Source: Lysobacterales bacterium (GTDB lineage: Bacteria; Pseudomonadota; Gammaproteobacteria; Xanthomonadales; Xanthomonadaceae). Taken from it: DNA of 46,187 nt. Below the pieces are notes generated by a model. It saw nothing but the letters and a program-made list of their open reading frames with translations. It did no database searches and was not told the origin of the DNA. The position numbers and the translations under genes were made by a program. Below are positions 38,594 to 46,187 of the stretch, piece by piece; position 1 is the first letter of the stretch; each line of letters begins with the position of its first letter. The stretch covers positions 1 through 46,187 of the forward strand of contig JAGRJY010000055.1 of NCBI GenBank assembly GCA_020442465.1, written 5' to 3'.

Positions 38594-40969
38594 TCAACTA
38601 CGCAACCGGGCTTGGCACTGCTCGGCCAGGGCGCGCACGACGGCGGTCACTTTTTCTTCCACGTCCTGTTCGGTAAGGGTGCGGGATACGTCCTGCAAAA
38701 TCAAGCCCATAGCGAGGCTCTTGAATCCTGGTTCTAGGCCCGGACCGGTGTACTGGTCAAACAGAATCACATCAGCCAGCTGACTGCCGACACGTTCCCG
38801 GGCGATACGCGCCAGTTCGGACCAGGCGGTGCCTTCCGGTACGACGAGGGCCAGGTCGCGACGCACCGAAGGAAAGCGTGACAGGCCAACTGCCGAAGGC
38901 AGGTCGCGCTGGCGCAATGGGTCGGCATCAACCTCGAAAACCACCACTTCTTCGTCGATATCCAGCGCCCTGAGCAAGGCCGGATGAAGGTGGCCGACCC
39001 AGCCGACGGCCTGATCCCCACGCCACACGGTGGCCGAGCGGCCCGGATGCAGCCACGGCACGGTGCACGACTCGTACCTGAGATCCTGCTGACCCGCCAG
39101 CGCCGCCAACGACTCGAAGTCACCCTTGGCATCGAAGAAATCGACCGCTCGAGACCGCTCCGACCATTGTTCGGCGCGCGCATCACCACAGGCCGCGGCC
39201 GCAATGCGCAAGGTCTCCATCGGAGCTTCCGTCCCCGGCGCGAACACGTGCCCGCACTCGAACAGTCGGACCCGATGCTGCTGTCGATCGAGATTGCGAC
39301 GCAGGGCCTCGACCAACCCAGGCAGCAGGGCCGGACGCATCATGCCCAGCTCCGACGAAAGCGGATTGGCAAGCGGAATCGCATCCGCCTCCATCGACCA
39401 CGCTTTGAGGATGCTGCTGTCGAGGAAGGCGAAGTTGATCGCCTCGAAATAGTCGCGCGCGGCCATTTGTTGACGCATCGCGAACATCGGGATCTGCGTT
39501 TCCGGCAGCGACGACGGCGGCACGGCACCGGTGGGCGTCGAAACGGGCAACGCTTCGTAGCCGAGAATCCGCGCCACCTCTTCGATCAGGTCCTCCTCGA
39601 TCGCGATGTCGAAGCGACGACTCGGCGGCACCACCGACCAACCGCCCTCGACGCGGCTCACCGTCATGCCGAGCGCGCTGAGCATGCGTTCGACCTCGGC
39701 CGCGGCGACATCGAGACCCAACACGCGGCGGATGCGCGCGGCGCGAAGGGGAACGGCGGACGGCGTCAGCAGCCGCTCGGCATGCTCGGCCACACAGACC
39801 GGGCCAGGCGTTCCGCCTGCGATCTGCAGAATGAGCTGGGTCGCGCGTTCGATGGCCAACGCCGGCGAGGCCGGATCGACGCCGCGCTCGAACCGGTGCG
39901 AAGCATCGGTGTGCATGCCGAGCTTGCGCGCGCGCCCGACGATGGCATCGGGCGCGAAGTGCGCGGCTTCCAGGAAGACGTTGACGGTGTCATCGGTGAC
40001 CCGCGTGTCCCAACCGCCCATGACGCCAGCCAGCGCCACCGGGCGATCCTGATCGGTGATCAGCAGGAAGCCGTCGTCCAGACTTACCTCGCGCTGGTCC
40101 AGGAGTTTCAGCGACTCGTCGCCGCGCGACCAGCGCACGCCGATCTCGCCCTTGATCAGGTCGGCATCGAAGGCATGCATGGGCTGGCCGATCTCGAGCA
40201 TCACGTACTGGGTGACGTCGACCAGAAAGCTCACCGGTCGCACGCCACTCCGCTTCAGCCGTTCGCTCATCCACAGCGGGGTCGCCGCGCGGGCGTCCAC
40301 GCCGCGAACATGGCGACCGAGATAGCGCGGGCAGGCTGCTGCATCGCTGCTCGACACCGGCGTCACGACATCGACCTGCGCGGGCACGGCCGGCACGTCC
40401 ATGGGCTTCACCGAAGCCTGCAGCGCGGCGGCGACATCGTAGGCGATGCCGCGCACCGAAAAGCAGTCTGCCCGGTTGGGCGTCAGCTTGATTTCGATCG
40501 AAAGATCCGGCAATCCGAGATAGGTCGCCAACGAAGCGCCCACCGGCGCGTCGTCCGGCAGTTCCATCAGCCCGCTGGCATCGGCATCGATCGCGAGCTC
40601 CTTGGCGCTGCACAGCATTCCGAACGATTCCACGCCACGCAGCTTGGCCGGCTTGATCTTCATGCCGCCAGGCAGCTCGGCGCCGACCGTGGCCAGCGGG
40701 GCCACCAGTCCGGCTCGGGCGTTCGGTGCACCACAGACGATCTGCACCAGCTCGGGCTGGCCGGCATCGACCTTGCACAAACGCAGACGATCGGCCTCGG
40801 GGTGCGGCACGCATTCGACGATGCGCGCAACCAACACGCCCGGCAGCAAGCCGCCGACAGGCTCCGACGCTTCCACTTCCAGACCGATGTCGGTCAGTGC
40901 CTTGACCAGTCTGTCGCTGTCGGCATCGACGACGACGTGTTCACGCAACCAGGATTCGGGAAATTTCAT
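38594..40969 (-). CDS. pheT: Phenylalanyl-tRNA synthetase beta subunit
   Basis: A 791-residue subunit of the alpha2-beta2 enzyme. [12 protein letters not shown] leads to the OB-fold tRNA-binding domain with [10 protein letters not shown], the B3/B4 editing domain, the B5 domain, the catalytic-like core and the C-terminal FDX-ACB anticodon-binding domain ([15 protein letters not shown]). Length is normal. ATG at 40969 has no strong ribosome binding site nearby, and 108 bp separate it from pheS. Confidence 0.97.
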   Translation of the reverse strand: MKFPESWLREHVVVDADSDRLVKALTDIGLEVEASEPVGGLLPGVLVARIVECVPHPEADRLRLCKVDAGQPELVQIVCGAPNARAGLVAPLATVGAELPGGMKIKPAKLRGVESFGMLCSAKELAIDADASGLMELPDDAPVGASLATYLGLPDLSIEIKLTPNRADCFSVRGIAYDVAAALQASVKPMDVPAVPAQVDVVTPVSSSDAAACPRYLGRHVRGVDARAATPLWMSERLKRSGVRPVSFLVDVTQYVMLEIGQPMHAFDADLIKGEIGVRWSRGDESLKLLDQREVSLDDGFLLITDQDRPVALAGVMGGWDTRVTDDTVNVFLEAAHFAPDAIVGRARKLGMHTDASHRFERGVDPASPALAIERATQLILQIAGGTPGPVCVAEHAERLLTPSAVPLRAARIRRVLGLDVAAAEVERMLSALGMTVSRVEGGWSVVPPSRRFDIAIEEDLIEEVARILGYEALPVSTPTGAVPPSSLPETQIPMFAMRQQMAARDYFEAINFAFLDSSILKAWSMEADAIPLANPLSSELGMMRPALLPGLVEALRRNLDRQQHRVRLFECGHVFAPGTEAPMETLRIAAAACGDARAEQWSERSRAVDFFDAKGDFESLAALAGQQDLRYESCTVPWLHPGRSATVWRGDQAVGWVGHLHPALLRALDIDEEVVVFEVDADPLRQRDLPSAVGLSRFPSVRRDLALVVPEGTAWSELARIARERVGSQLADVILFDQYTGPGLEPGFKSLAMGLILQDVSRTLTEQDVEEKVTAVVRALAEQCQARLRS

Positions 40970-41077
40970 GGGGAGGCCAGGAATCGAGAAAGAAGTTGAG
41001 CGGTTCGACAGTGCACTTCACGGACATGCCCGGGAGCACGGCGCCACGACCCCTGACCGGCGATCGCGGCCCAGCGC

Positions 41078-42265
<1,188 letters not shown>

Positions 42266-42292
42266 TCAGCCGGGCCGACCGGATTCGACGAC

Positions 42293-42652
42293 TTAAGCCG
42301 CCAGCGCGCCCTTCGCCTTCTCGGCAATCGCACCGAAGGCGTTGATGTCGTGCACGGCGATATCGGCCAGTGCCTTGCGGTCGAGCTCGATGCCGGCCTT
42401 CTTCAGACCGTTCATCAGGCGCGAGTAGGACAGGCCGAACTGGCGGGCCGCCGCATTGATGCGGACGATCCACAAGGCGCGGAACTGGCGCTTCTTCTGC
42501 TTGCGGCCGATGTAGGCGTACTGGCCAGCCTTGGTGACGGCCTGCTTCGCAACGCGGAAAACCTTGCGACGGGCATTGAAGTAGCCCTTCGCACGGGACA
42601 GGATCTTCTTGTGACGGCGTCGGGCGATGACGCCACGCTTAACACGTGCCAT
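42293..42652 (-). CDS. rplT: 50S ribosomal protein L20
   Basis: A 119-residue protein with the L20 N-terminal RNA-binding arm ([23 protein letters not shown]) and globular C-terminus ([23 protein letters not shown]). L20 is needed early in 50S assembly and in E. coli represses rpmI-rplT translation. It starts 13 bases after rpmI and has normal length. Confidence 0.98.
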   Translation of the reverse strand: MARVKRGVIARRRHKKILSRAKGYFNARRKVFRVAKQAVTKAGQYAYIGRKQKKRQFRALWIVRINAAARQFGLSYSRLMNGLKKAGIELDRKALADIAVHDINAFGAIAEKAKGALAA

Positions 42653-42665
42653 GGTTCATCCTCCC

Positions 42666-42863
42666 TTATGCGTACGGCATCATGCGCGCAACGCGACCGG
42701 AGTCTTCCTTGCGCACGTGGTTGGTGGCACGCAGACCACGCTTACGCTTGGTCGCTTTCTTGGTGAGGATGTGGCTCTTGAAGGCGTGTCCGCACTTGAA
42801 CTTGCCGGAAGCGGTCTTCCGGAAGCGCTTGGCGGCCGCCCGATTGGTCTTCATCTTGGGCAT
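42666..42863 (-). CDS. rpmI: 50S ribosomal protein L35
   Basis: A 65-residue basic protein, [17 protein letters not shown] N-terminus with the [21 protein letters not shown] segment. ATG at 42863. Only a weak GAGTG stands in the ribosome binding position, as often seen in L20-controlled rpmI. It is 442 bp after infC, much further than the short spacer usual for this operon. Confidence 0.97.
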   Translation of the reverse strand: MPKMKTNRAAAKRFRKTASGKFKCGHAFKSHILTKKATKRKRGLRATNHVRKEDSGRVARMMPYA

Positions 42864-42994
42864 GACATTGCACTCATCTATGTTTATGACACTGGATCAG
42901 GCGACGGCGAGCCGTACTTTCCTTCCTGCCTGACTCGGCTTGTTGGCCCGTTGCCGGGCTGGTCCATCGCCACCGATGAACTGGTGGAAAAGCA

Positions 42995-43018
42995 TTCGCG
43001 GCTGAAGCCGCTCCTACA
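42995..43018. repeat. REP-type palindromic element
   Basis: TTCGCGGCTGAAGCCGCTCC with TAC after it; on the other strand it reads GTAGGAGCGGCTTCAGCCGC, the well-known REP core of Xanthomonadales and Pseudomonas. CGGCTGAAGCCG is a near-perfect palindrome. It lies inside the infC-rpmI spacer. Confidence 0.75.
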
Positions 43019-43075
43019 ACATCGTGGAACTCCAAACCACGGCAAAGCCGAGATTCGAAGCACATCCAGGCCATG

Positions 43076-43303
43076 GATGGCCTGGCGTTCGCCGGCGTGA
43101 GCCGGTGAACGGAAGTCAGCAAGAACCACGCTTCTTGCTGGCCTCGCGGAAGTCGCGGCAGGATGCCCGATCTTCCGCACATATCAACCAAGCCCGATGG
43201 CCTGGCGTTCGCCGGCGTGAGCCGGTGAACGGAAGCCAGCAAGCACCACGCTTCTTGCTGGCTTCGCGAAGGTGGCGGCAGGATGCCCCGTCCTTCGCAA
43301 AGG
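43076..43303. repeat. 120-bp tandem repeat in the infC-rpmI spacer with covarying hairpins
   Basis: Two copies begin GATGGCCTGGCGTTCGCCGG at 43076 and 43196; the first 65 bases differ at only two positions. Each copy can fold three hairpins: 43087-43110 (copy 2, 43207-43230); 43117-43140 with CAGCAAGAA / TTCTTGCTG (copy 2 keeps a longer outer stem); and 43146-43178 (copy 2, 43266-43298), where stem bases differ but remain paired. Copy 2 ends eight bases from the infC stop. A further perfect 9-bp inverted repeat CCAGGCCAT...ATGGCCTGG lies at 43066-43085. The rest of the 442-bp spacer (42864-43305) holds the REP element and no gene; long frames across it only translate the repeat. Confidence 0.88.
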
Positions 43304-43305
43304 AC

Positions 43306-43824
43306 TCACTTCTTCTTCGGCGCCACCATCATCACCATCTGCCTCCCTTCGAGGCGGGGACGGGATTCGATGACGACCTCTTCCTTCAGGTCTTCCTCGA
43401 GCCGCTGAATCATCTGCACGCCCAGCTCGGTGTGCGCCATCTCACGTCCCTTGAAGCGGATCGTGATCTTGATCTTGTCGCCTTCCTCGATGAAGCGGCG
43501 CATGTTGCGCAGCTTGATCGCGTAGTCGCCATCGTCGGTTGTCGGCCGGAACTTCACTTCCTTGATTTCGACCTGCTTCTGCTTCTTCTTCGCTGCAGAA
43601 GCCTTCTTCTGCGCCTCGAAGCGGAACTTGCCGAAATCCATCACGCGGCACACCGGCGGATCAGCGTTGGGCTGAATCTCCACCAGGTCGAGTCCTTCAT
43701 CCTCGGCCATCCGAAGCGCGTCATCGCGGGAGAGCACTCCCACCATCTCGCCGTCGGAGCCGATCACGCGAACGCGCGGGACGCGGATTTCCTCGTTCTT
43801 CCGGTTCAGTTTTTCCGTATTGAT
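43306..43824 (-). CDS. infC: Translation initiation factor IF-3, ATC start
   Basis: A 172-residue IF-3 that checks the start codon and keeps 30S subunits free. The N-terminal domain reads from (M)NTEKLNRKNEEIRVPRVRVI through IQPNADPPVCRVMDFGKF, a lysine-rich linker, then VKFRPTTDDGDYAIKLRN and the C-terminal RPRLEGRQMVMMVAPKK. The frame has no ATG, GTG or TTG before GTG at 43767, which would cut off the conserved N-terminal domain. The ATC at 43824 follows AAGAGGA by seven bases and gives the family's usual N-terminus. Non-AUG infC starts are known elsewhere (AUU in E. coli) and allow IF-3 to limit its own synthesis. 39 bases after thrS. Confidence 0.95.
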   Translation of the reverse strand: MNTEKLNRKNEEIRVPRVRVIGSDGEMVGVLSRDDALRMAEDEGLDLVEIQPNADPPVCRVMDFGKFRFEAQKKASAAKKKQKQVEIKEVKFRPTTDDGDYAIKLRNMRRFIEEGDKIKITIRFKGREMAHTELGVQMIQRLEEDLKEEVVIESRPRLEGRQMVMMVAPKKK

Positions 43825-43863
43825 TCGACAGTCCTCTTGACGGTTGACGATCTACCGAAAGCC

Positions 43864-45762
43864 CTACGGCGCCTCTGCACGAAGCCGCTCGACGAGCGCT
43901 TCCACAGTCATGCTGCCAAGGTCCTCCCCAGAACGCGCGCGCACCGCAACGAGCCCGTTTTCCCTTTCGCGGTCGCCCACGACGAGAACGTACGGAACCC
44001 TTTGCAGCGTGTGTTCGCGGATTTTATAGCCAATTTTCTCATTTCTCAAGTCGGATTCGGCCCTGAAACCTTGATTTGCAAGGGCTTTTGCGACCGAGTC
44101 GGCGTAATCGCGCTGGGCGTCGGTGATATTGGCCACCACCAGCTGCACCGGGGCGAGCCAAACCGGCAGCAGACCGGCGTGGTGTTCGATCAGAATGCCG
44201 ATGAAACGCTCCATGGAGCCGACGATGGCCCGGTGCAGCATCACCGGGTGCTGTCTCGCCGAGTGTTCGTCGACATATTCAGCTCCCAGGCGCTGCGGCA
44301 TCATGAAATCGACCTGCATCGTGCCCACCTGCCAGGCCCGGCCGATCGAATCCTGCATGTGGTACTCGATCTTCGGCCCGTAGAAGGCGCCCTCGCCCGG
44401 GAGTTCCTGCCATTCGACCCCGGCAGACCGGAGCGCCGAGCGCAGGGCTTCTTCGGACCGATCCCAGGTCTCGTCGCTGCCCAGACGCTTTTCCGGGCGC
44501 AGCGCGATCTTCAGGCCAATGTTCTCGAATCCGAAATGCCGGTAGACCTTCATCGCCTGAAGATGAAAGGCGGTGACTTCCGACTCCAGCTGGTCCGGCG
44601 TGCAGAAGATGTGGCCGTCGTCCTGGGTGAAGGCACGCACGCGCATGATGCCGTGCAGGGCACCCGACGGCTCGTTGCGATGACAGCCGCCGAATTCACC
44701 GTAGCGGATCGGCAGGTCACGATAGCTGTGCAAACCGGAGTTGTAGACCTGCACATGGCCAGGGCAGTTCATCGGCTTCAGCGCGTACTCGCGCTTCTCC
44801 GACTCGGTGAAGAACATGTTCTCGTGGTAGTTCTCCCAGTGCCCCGACTTCTTCCACAGCGAGACGTCGAGGATCTGCGGGCACTTGATTTCCTGGTATC
44901 CGTTCTCGCGGTACACGCCGCGCATGTACTGCTCGATAACCTGCCACAGCGCCCAGCCCTTGGGGTGCCAGAAGATCATGCCCGGGGCTTCTTCCTGCTG
45001 GTGGAACAGGTTCAGCGCACGACCGATCTTGCGATGGTCGCGCTTCTCGGCTTCCTCGAGTTGATGCAGGTAGCCCTTGAGATCCTTGTCGTTGATCCAG
45101 GCCGTGCCGTAGACACGCTGCAGCATTTCGTTCTTGGCGTCGCCGCGCCAGTAGGCGCCAGCCACCTTCATGAGCTTGAACGCGCGAAGCTTGCCGGTGC
45201 TCGGCACGTGTGGCCCGCGGCACAAGTCGATGAAGTCGCCTTGGGCATACAAGGACAGGTCTTCGTTGGCCGGAATAGATTCGATGATCTCGGCCTTGTA
45301 GAGCTCGCCCTTGTCGCGGAAGAACGACACGGCTGCGTCGCGCGGCATCACCGAGCGCTCGACGGCAATGTCCTCCTTGACGATTTTCTGCATCTCCGCC
45401 TCGATGGCCGTGAGATCATCCGGCGTGAACGGCGTCTTGCGGGCGAAATCGTAGTAGAACCCGTTGTCGATCACCGGGCCGATCGTGACCTGGGTGTCCG
45501 GAAACAGTCGCTGGGTGGCCTGCGCAAGCAGATGGGCCGTCGAATGCCTCAGCACCTCGAGCGCATCGGCATGCTTGTCAGTGACGATCTCCAGTGCGGC
45601 ATCGCGGTCGATGCGATGACTGGTATCGACCAGCCTGCCATCCACCTTGCCCGCCAGTGCAGCCTTGGCCAGACCAGGGCCGATCGAAGCCGCCACTTCG
45701 TGCACGGAGACTGACTGTTCAAACTCGCGCTTCGAACCATCGGGAAGCGTAATCGCGATCAT
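43864..45762 (-). CDS. thrS: Threonyl-tRNA synthetase
   Basis: A 632-residue class II synthetase: N-terminal TGS domain ([27 protein letters not shown]), editing domain with [16 protein letters not shown], catalytic core with [30 protein letters not shown] and the [21 protein letters not shown] motif 3, and a C-terminal anticodon-binding domain. ATG at 45762 has CAGGAG at ten bases. A longer in-frame opening to 45951 runs through the leader terminator and is not coding. It starts the thrS-infC-rpmI-rplT operon and appears to be preceded by an attenuator. Confidence 0.97.
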   Translation of the reverse strand: MIAITLPDGSKREFEQSVSVHEVAASIGPGLAKAALAGKVDGRLVDTSHRIDRDAALEIVTDKHADALEVLRHSTAHLLAQATQRLFPDTQVTIGPVIDNGFYYDFARKTPFTPDDLTAIEAEMQKIVKEDIAVERSVMPRDAAVSFFRDKGELYKAEIIESIPANEDLSLYAQGDFIDLCRGPHVPSTGKLRAFKLMKVAGAYWRGDAKNEMLQRVYGTAWINDKDLKGYLHQLEEAEKRDHRKIGRALNLFHQQEEAPGMIFWHPKGWALWQVIEQYMRGVYRENGYQEIKCPQILDVSLWKKSGHWENYHENMFFTESEKREYALKPMNCPGHVQVYNSGLHSYRDLPIRYGEFGGCHRNEPSGALHGIMRVRAFTQDDGHIFCTPDQLESEVTAFHLQAMKVYRHFGFENIGLKIALRPEKRLGSDETWDRSEEALRSALRSAGVEWQELPGEGAFYGPKIEYHMQDSIGRAWQVGTMQVDFMMPQRLGAEYVDEHSARQHPVMLHRAIVGSMERFIGILIEHHAGLLPVWLAPVQLVVANITDAQRDYADSVAKALANQGFRAESDLRNEKIGYKIREHTLQRVPYVLVVGDRERENGLVAVRARSGEDLGSMTVEALVERLRAEAP

Positions 45763-45818
45763 GGGTACCACTCCTGAAAAACCTGGTCGCGGCGCGCTGC
45801 GCTCGAACGCCAGGCAAC

Positions 45819-45838
45819 AAAAAAGGCGCTGCGCGCCT
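45819..45838 (-). terminator. Intrinsic terminator in the thrS leader
   Basis: On the minus strand AGGCGC-GCA-GCGCCT is followed by TTTTTT. It lies 57-76 bases before the thrS ATG, after the predicted thrS promoter and a short leader peptide frame, so it can act as an attenuator rather than the end of a gene. Confidence 0.85.
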
Positions 45839-45874
45839 CGTTCGGAAACTCCTGCGGGGGACGCGCTCTGATGA

Positions 45875-45898
45875 TCAGCGGGGGCTGGTAGTCTCCAT
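45875..45898 (-). CDS. Candidate Thr-Thr leader peptide of thrS
   Basis: A seven-residue frame, METTSPR then TGA, has two adjacent Thr codons (ACT ACC) and ends 37 bases before the leader terminator. Its ribosome binding site is weak (AGAG six bases upstream). Ribosome stalling at the Thr codons could favour an antiterminator. The small number of control codons keeps this tentative. Confidence 0.4.
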   Translation of the reverse strand: METTSPR

Positions 45899-45966
45899 GT
45901 CGCACTCTGCTTCGCCCTCTCGGGCCGAAGTCCTCTCCGTTTCGCCGGCACATCGCCGTGGACGCC

Positions 45967-45995
45967 AAGTTAGTGCGCTGCAGCACGCAAGTCAA
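45967..45995 (-). promoter_or_regulatory. Candidate thrS promoter
   Basis: TTGACT (45995-45990) and TAACTT (45972-45967) on the minus strand are separated by 17 bases. The predicted start near 45960 gives a leader of almost 200 nt that contains the leader peptide and the terminator. The -35 is good and the -10 weak. Confidence 0.5.
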
Positions 45996-46022
45996 CGACC
46001 GACCGGCGCGATGCTCCACCGG

Positions 46023-46051
46023 AAAACAAAACGGCCGGATTGCGCCGGCCG
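46023..46051 (-). terminator. Intrinsic terminator after tRNA-Val
   Basis: On the minus strand CGGCCGG, loop CGCAAT, CCGGCCG is followed by TTTTGTTTT, ten bases beyond the tRNA 3' end. It separates the tRNA from the thrS leader. Confidence 0.88.
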
Positions 46052-46060
46052 GATGTTCGG

Positions 46061-46135
46061 TGGTGGGCGGTACAGGGTTCGAACCTGTGACCCCTACCAT
46101 GTCAAGGTAGTGCTCTACCGCTGAGCTAACCGCCC
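46061..46135 (-). tRNA. tRNA-Val(GAC)
   Basis: The acceptor stem GGGCGGT pairs with ACCGCCC. The anticodon stem CTACC / GGTAG has loop TTGACAT, anticodon GAC. The D arm (TAGCTCAGCGGTAGAGCA) and T arm (AGGTTCGAACCCT) are standard and CCA is encoded at the 3' end. 75 nt including CCA. A tRNA upstream of thrS is common in related genomes. Confidence 0.95.
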
Positions 46136-46178
46136 TTTGCGGACCGCCGGAATCGCACGGCGAACCACGAAGCGCGCC

Positions 46179-46184
46179 AGTATA
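46179..46184 (-). promoter_or_regulatory. -10 element of tRNA-Val
   Basis: TATACT on the minus strand 44 bases before the tRNA start; the -35 would lie beyond the window edge. Confidence 0.55.
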
Positions 46185-46187
46185 GCG

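Noticed and set aside
38984..40999. A 671-codon plus-strand frame opposite pheT
   Set aside because: Arginine/histidine-rich shadow of a conserved gene with no recognisable domain.
42874..43242. A 122-codon minus-strand frame in the infC-rpmI spacer
   Set aside because: It only translates the REP element (VGAASAA) and the tandem repeat; no ribosome site and no family likeness.
43076..43303. CRISPR array in the repeated spacer
   Set aside because: Only two units, nearly identical over most of 120 bp with no unique spacers, and no cas genes.
43306..43767. infC starting at GTG 43767
   Set aside because: It removes conserved N-terminal residues (NTEKLNRKNEEIRVPRVR); ATC with a ribosome binding site fits better.
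43024..45714. An 896-codon open frame on the plus strand across thrS, infC and their spacer
   Set aside because: It is antisense to thrS and infC, which have clear family motifs; long antisense frames are expected in GC-rich DNA. It also crosses the non-coding repeat array.
45763..45951. N-terminal extension of thrS by 63 codons
   Set aside because: It would run through an intrinsic terminator; the family starts at M-I-A-I-T-L with a good ribosome binding site.

Overview
The window looks like chromosome from a GC-rich gammaproteobacterium, most likely of the Xanthomonadales (Lysobacterales). Three things suggest this: the conserved block thrS-infC-rpmI-rplT-pheS-pheT-ihfA-merR-tRNA-Pro; the block queG / nnr-tsaE-amiB-mutL; and a REP-type palindrome beside a GTAGGAGC-like core, common in Xanthomonadales and Pseudomonas. 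The order-level call is inference from gene content and protein likeness, not from a database search. No prophage, insertion sequence, CRISPR array or plasmid gene was recognised.

Layout. 1-4753: nnr-tsaE-amiB-mutL on the minus strand (mutL runs off the left edge), divergent from queG. 4864-13372: housekeeping and accessory genes, namely a small exported protein, a TerB/EF-hand-like mini protein, a PlsC-type acyltransferase, a membrane-anchored DUF885 metallopeptidase, a two-domain PPK2 polyphosphate:AMP phosphotransferase, an EF-G paralogue and an alpha/beta hydrolase. 13655-25098: the least ordinary part. It holds a five-motif multiheme cytochrome c, a membrane-spanning Ser/Thr kinase converging on a PP2C phosphatase, a 1633-residue Ig-repeat autotransporter, and a divergent exported Sel1/coiled-coil/caspase-like protein. 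25231-27965: tRNA-Ser(CGA), an acyltransferase-3 membrane protein and purA. 28224-37524: a complete cbb3 cytochrome oxidase locus, ccoN-O-Q-P plus the assembly genes ccoG-H-I-S and a TauE/DsbD-like membrane protein, behind an FNR/ANR-type box. 37768-46187: the translation/IHF block ending with tRNA-Val(GAC).

How genes work together. ccoNOQP encode the high-affinity terminal oxidase; ccoGHIS deliver copper and mature it; the box at 28224-28237 fits oxygen control. The kinase and PP2C form a plausible reversible phosphorylation pair. The autotransporter and caspase-like gene share a short divergent region containing a palindromic -10-like sequence, so joint control is possible, but any shared function is inference.

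The most interesting non-coding signals are: a 120-bp tandem repeat between infC and rpmI whose hairpin stems change in a compensatory way; a non-AUG (ATC) start for infC; a thrS leader with an intrinsic terminator and a short Thr-Thr leader peptide; and a strong terminator in the divergent purA-ccoN gap that ends no visible gene. No clear new defence or mobile system was found.
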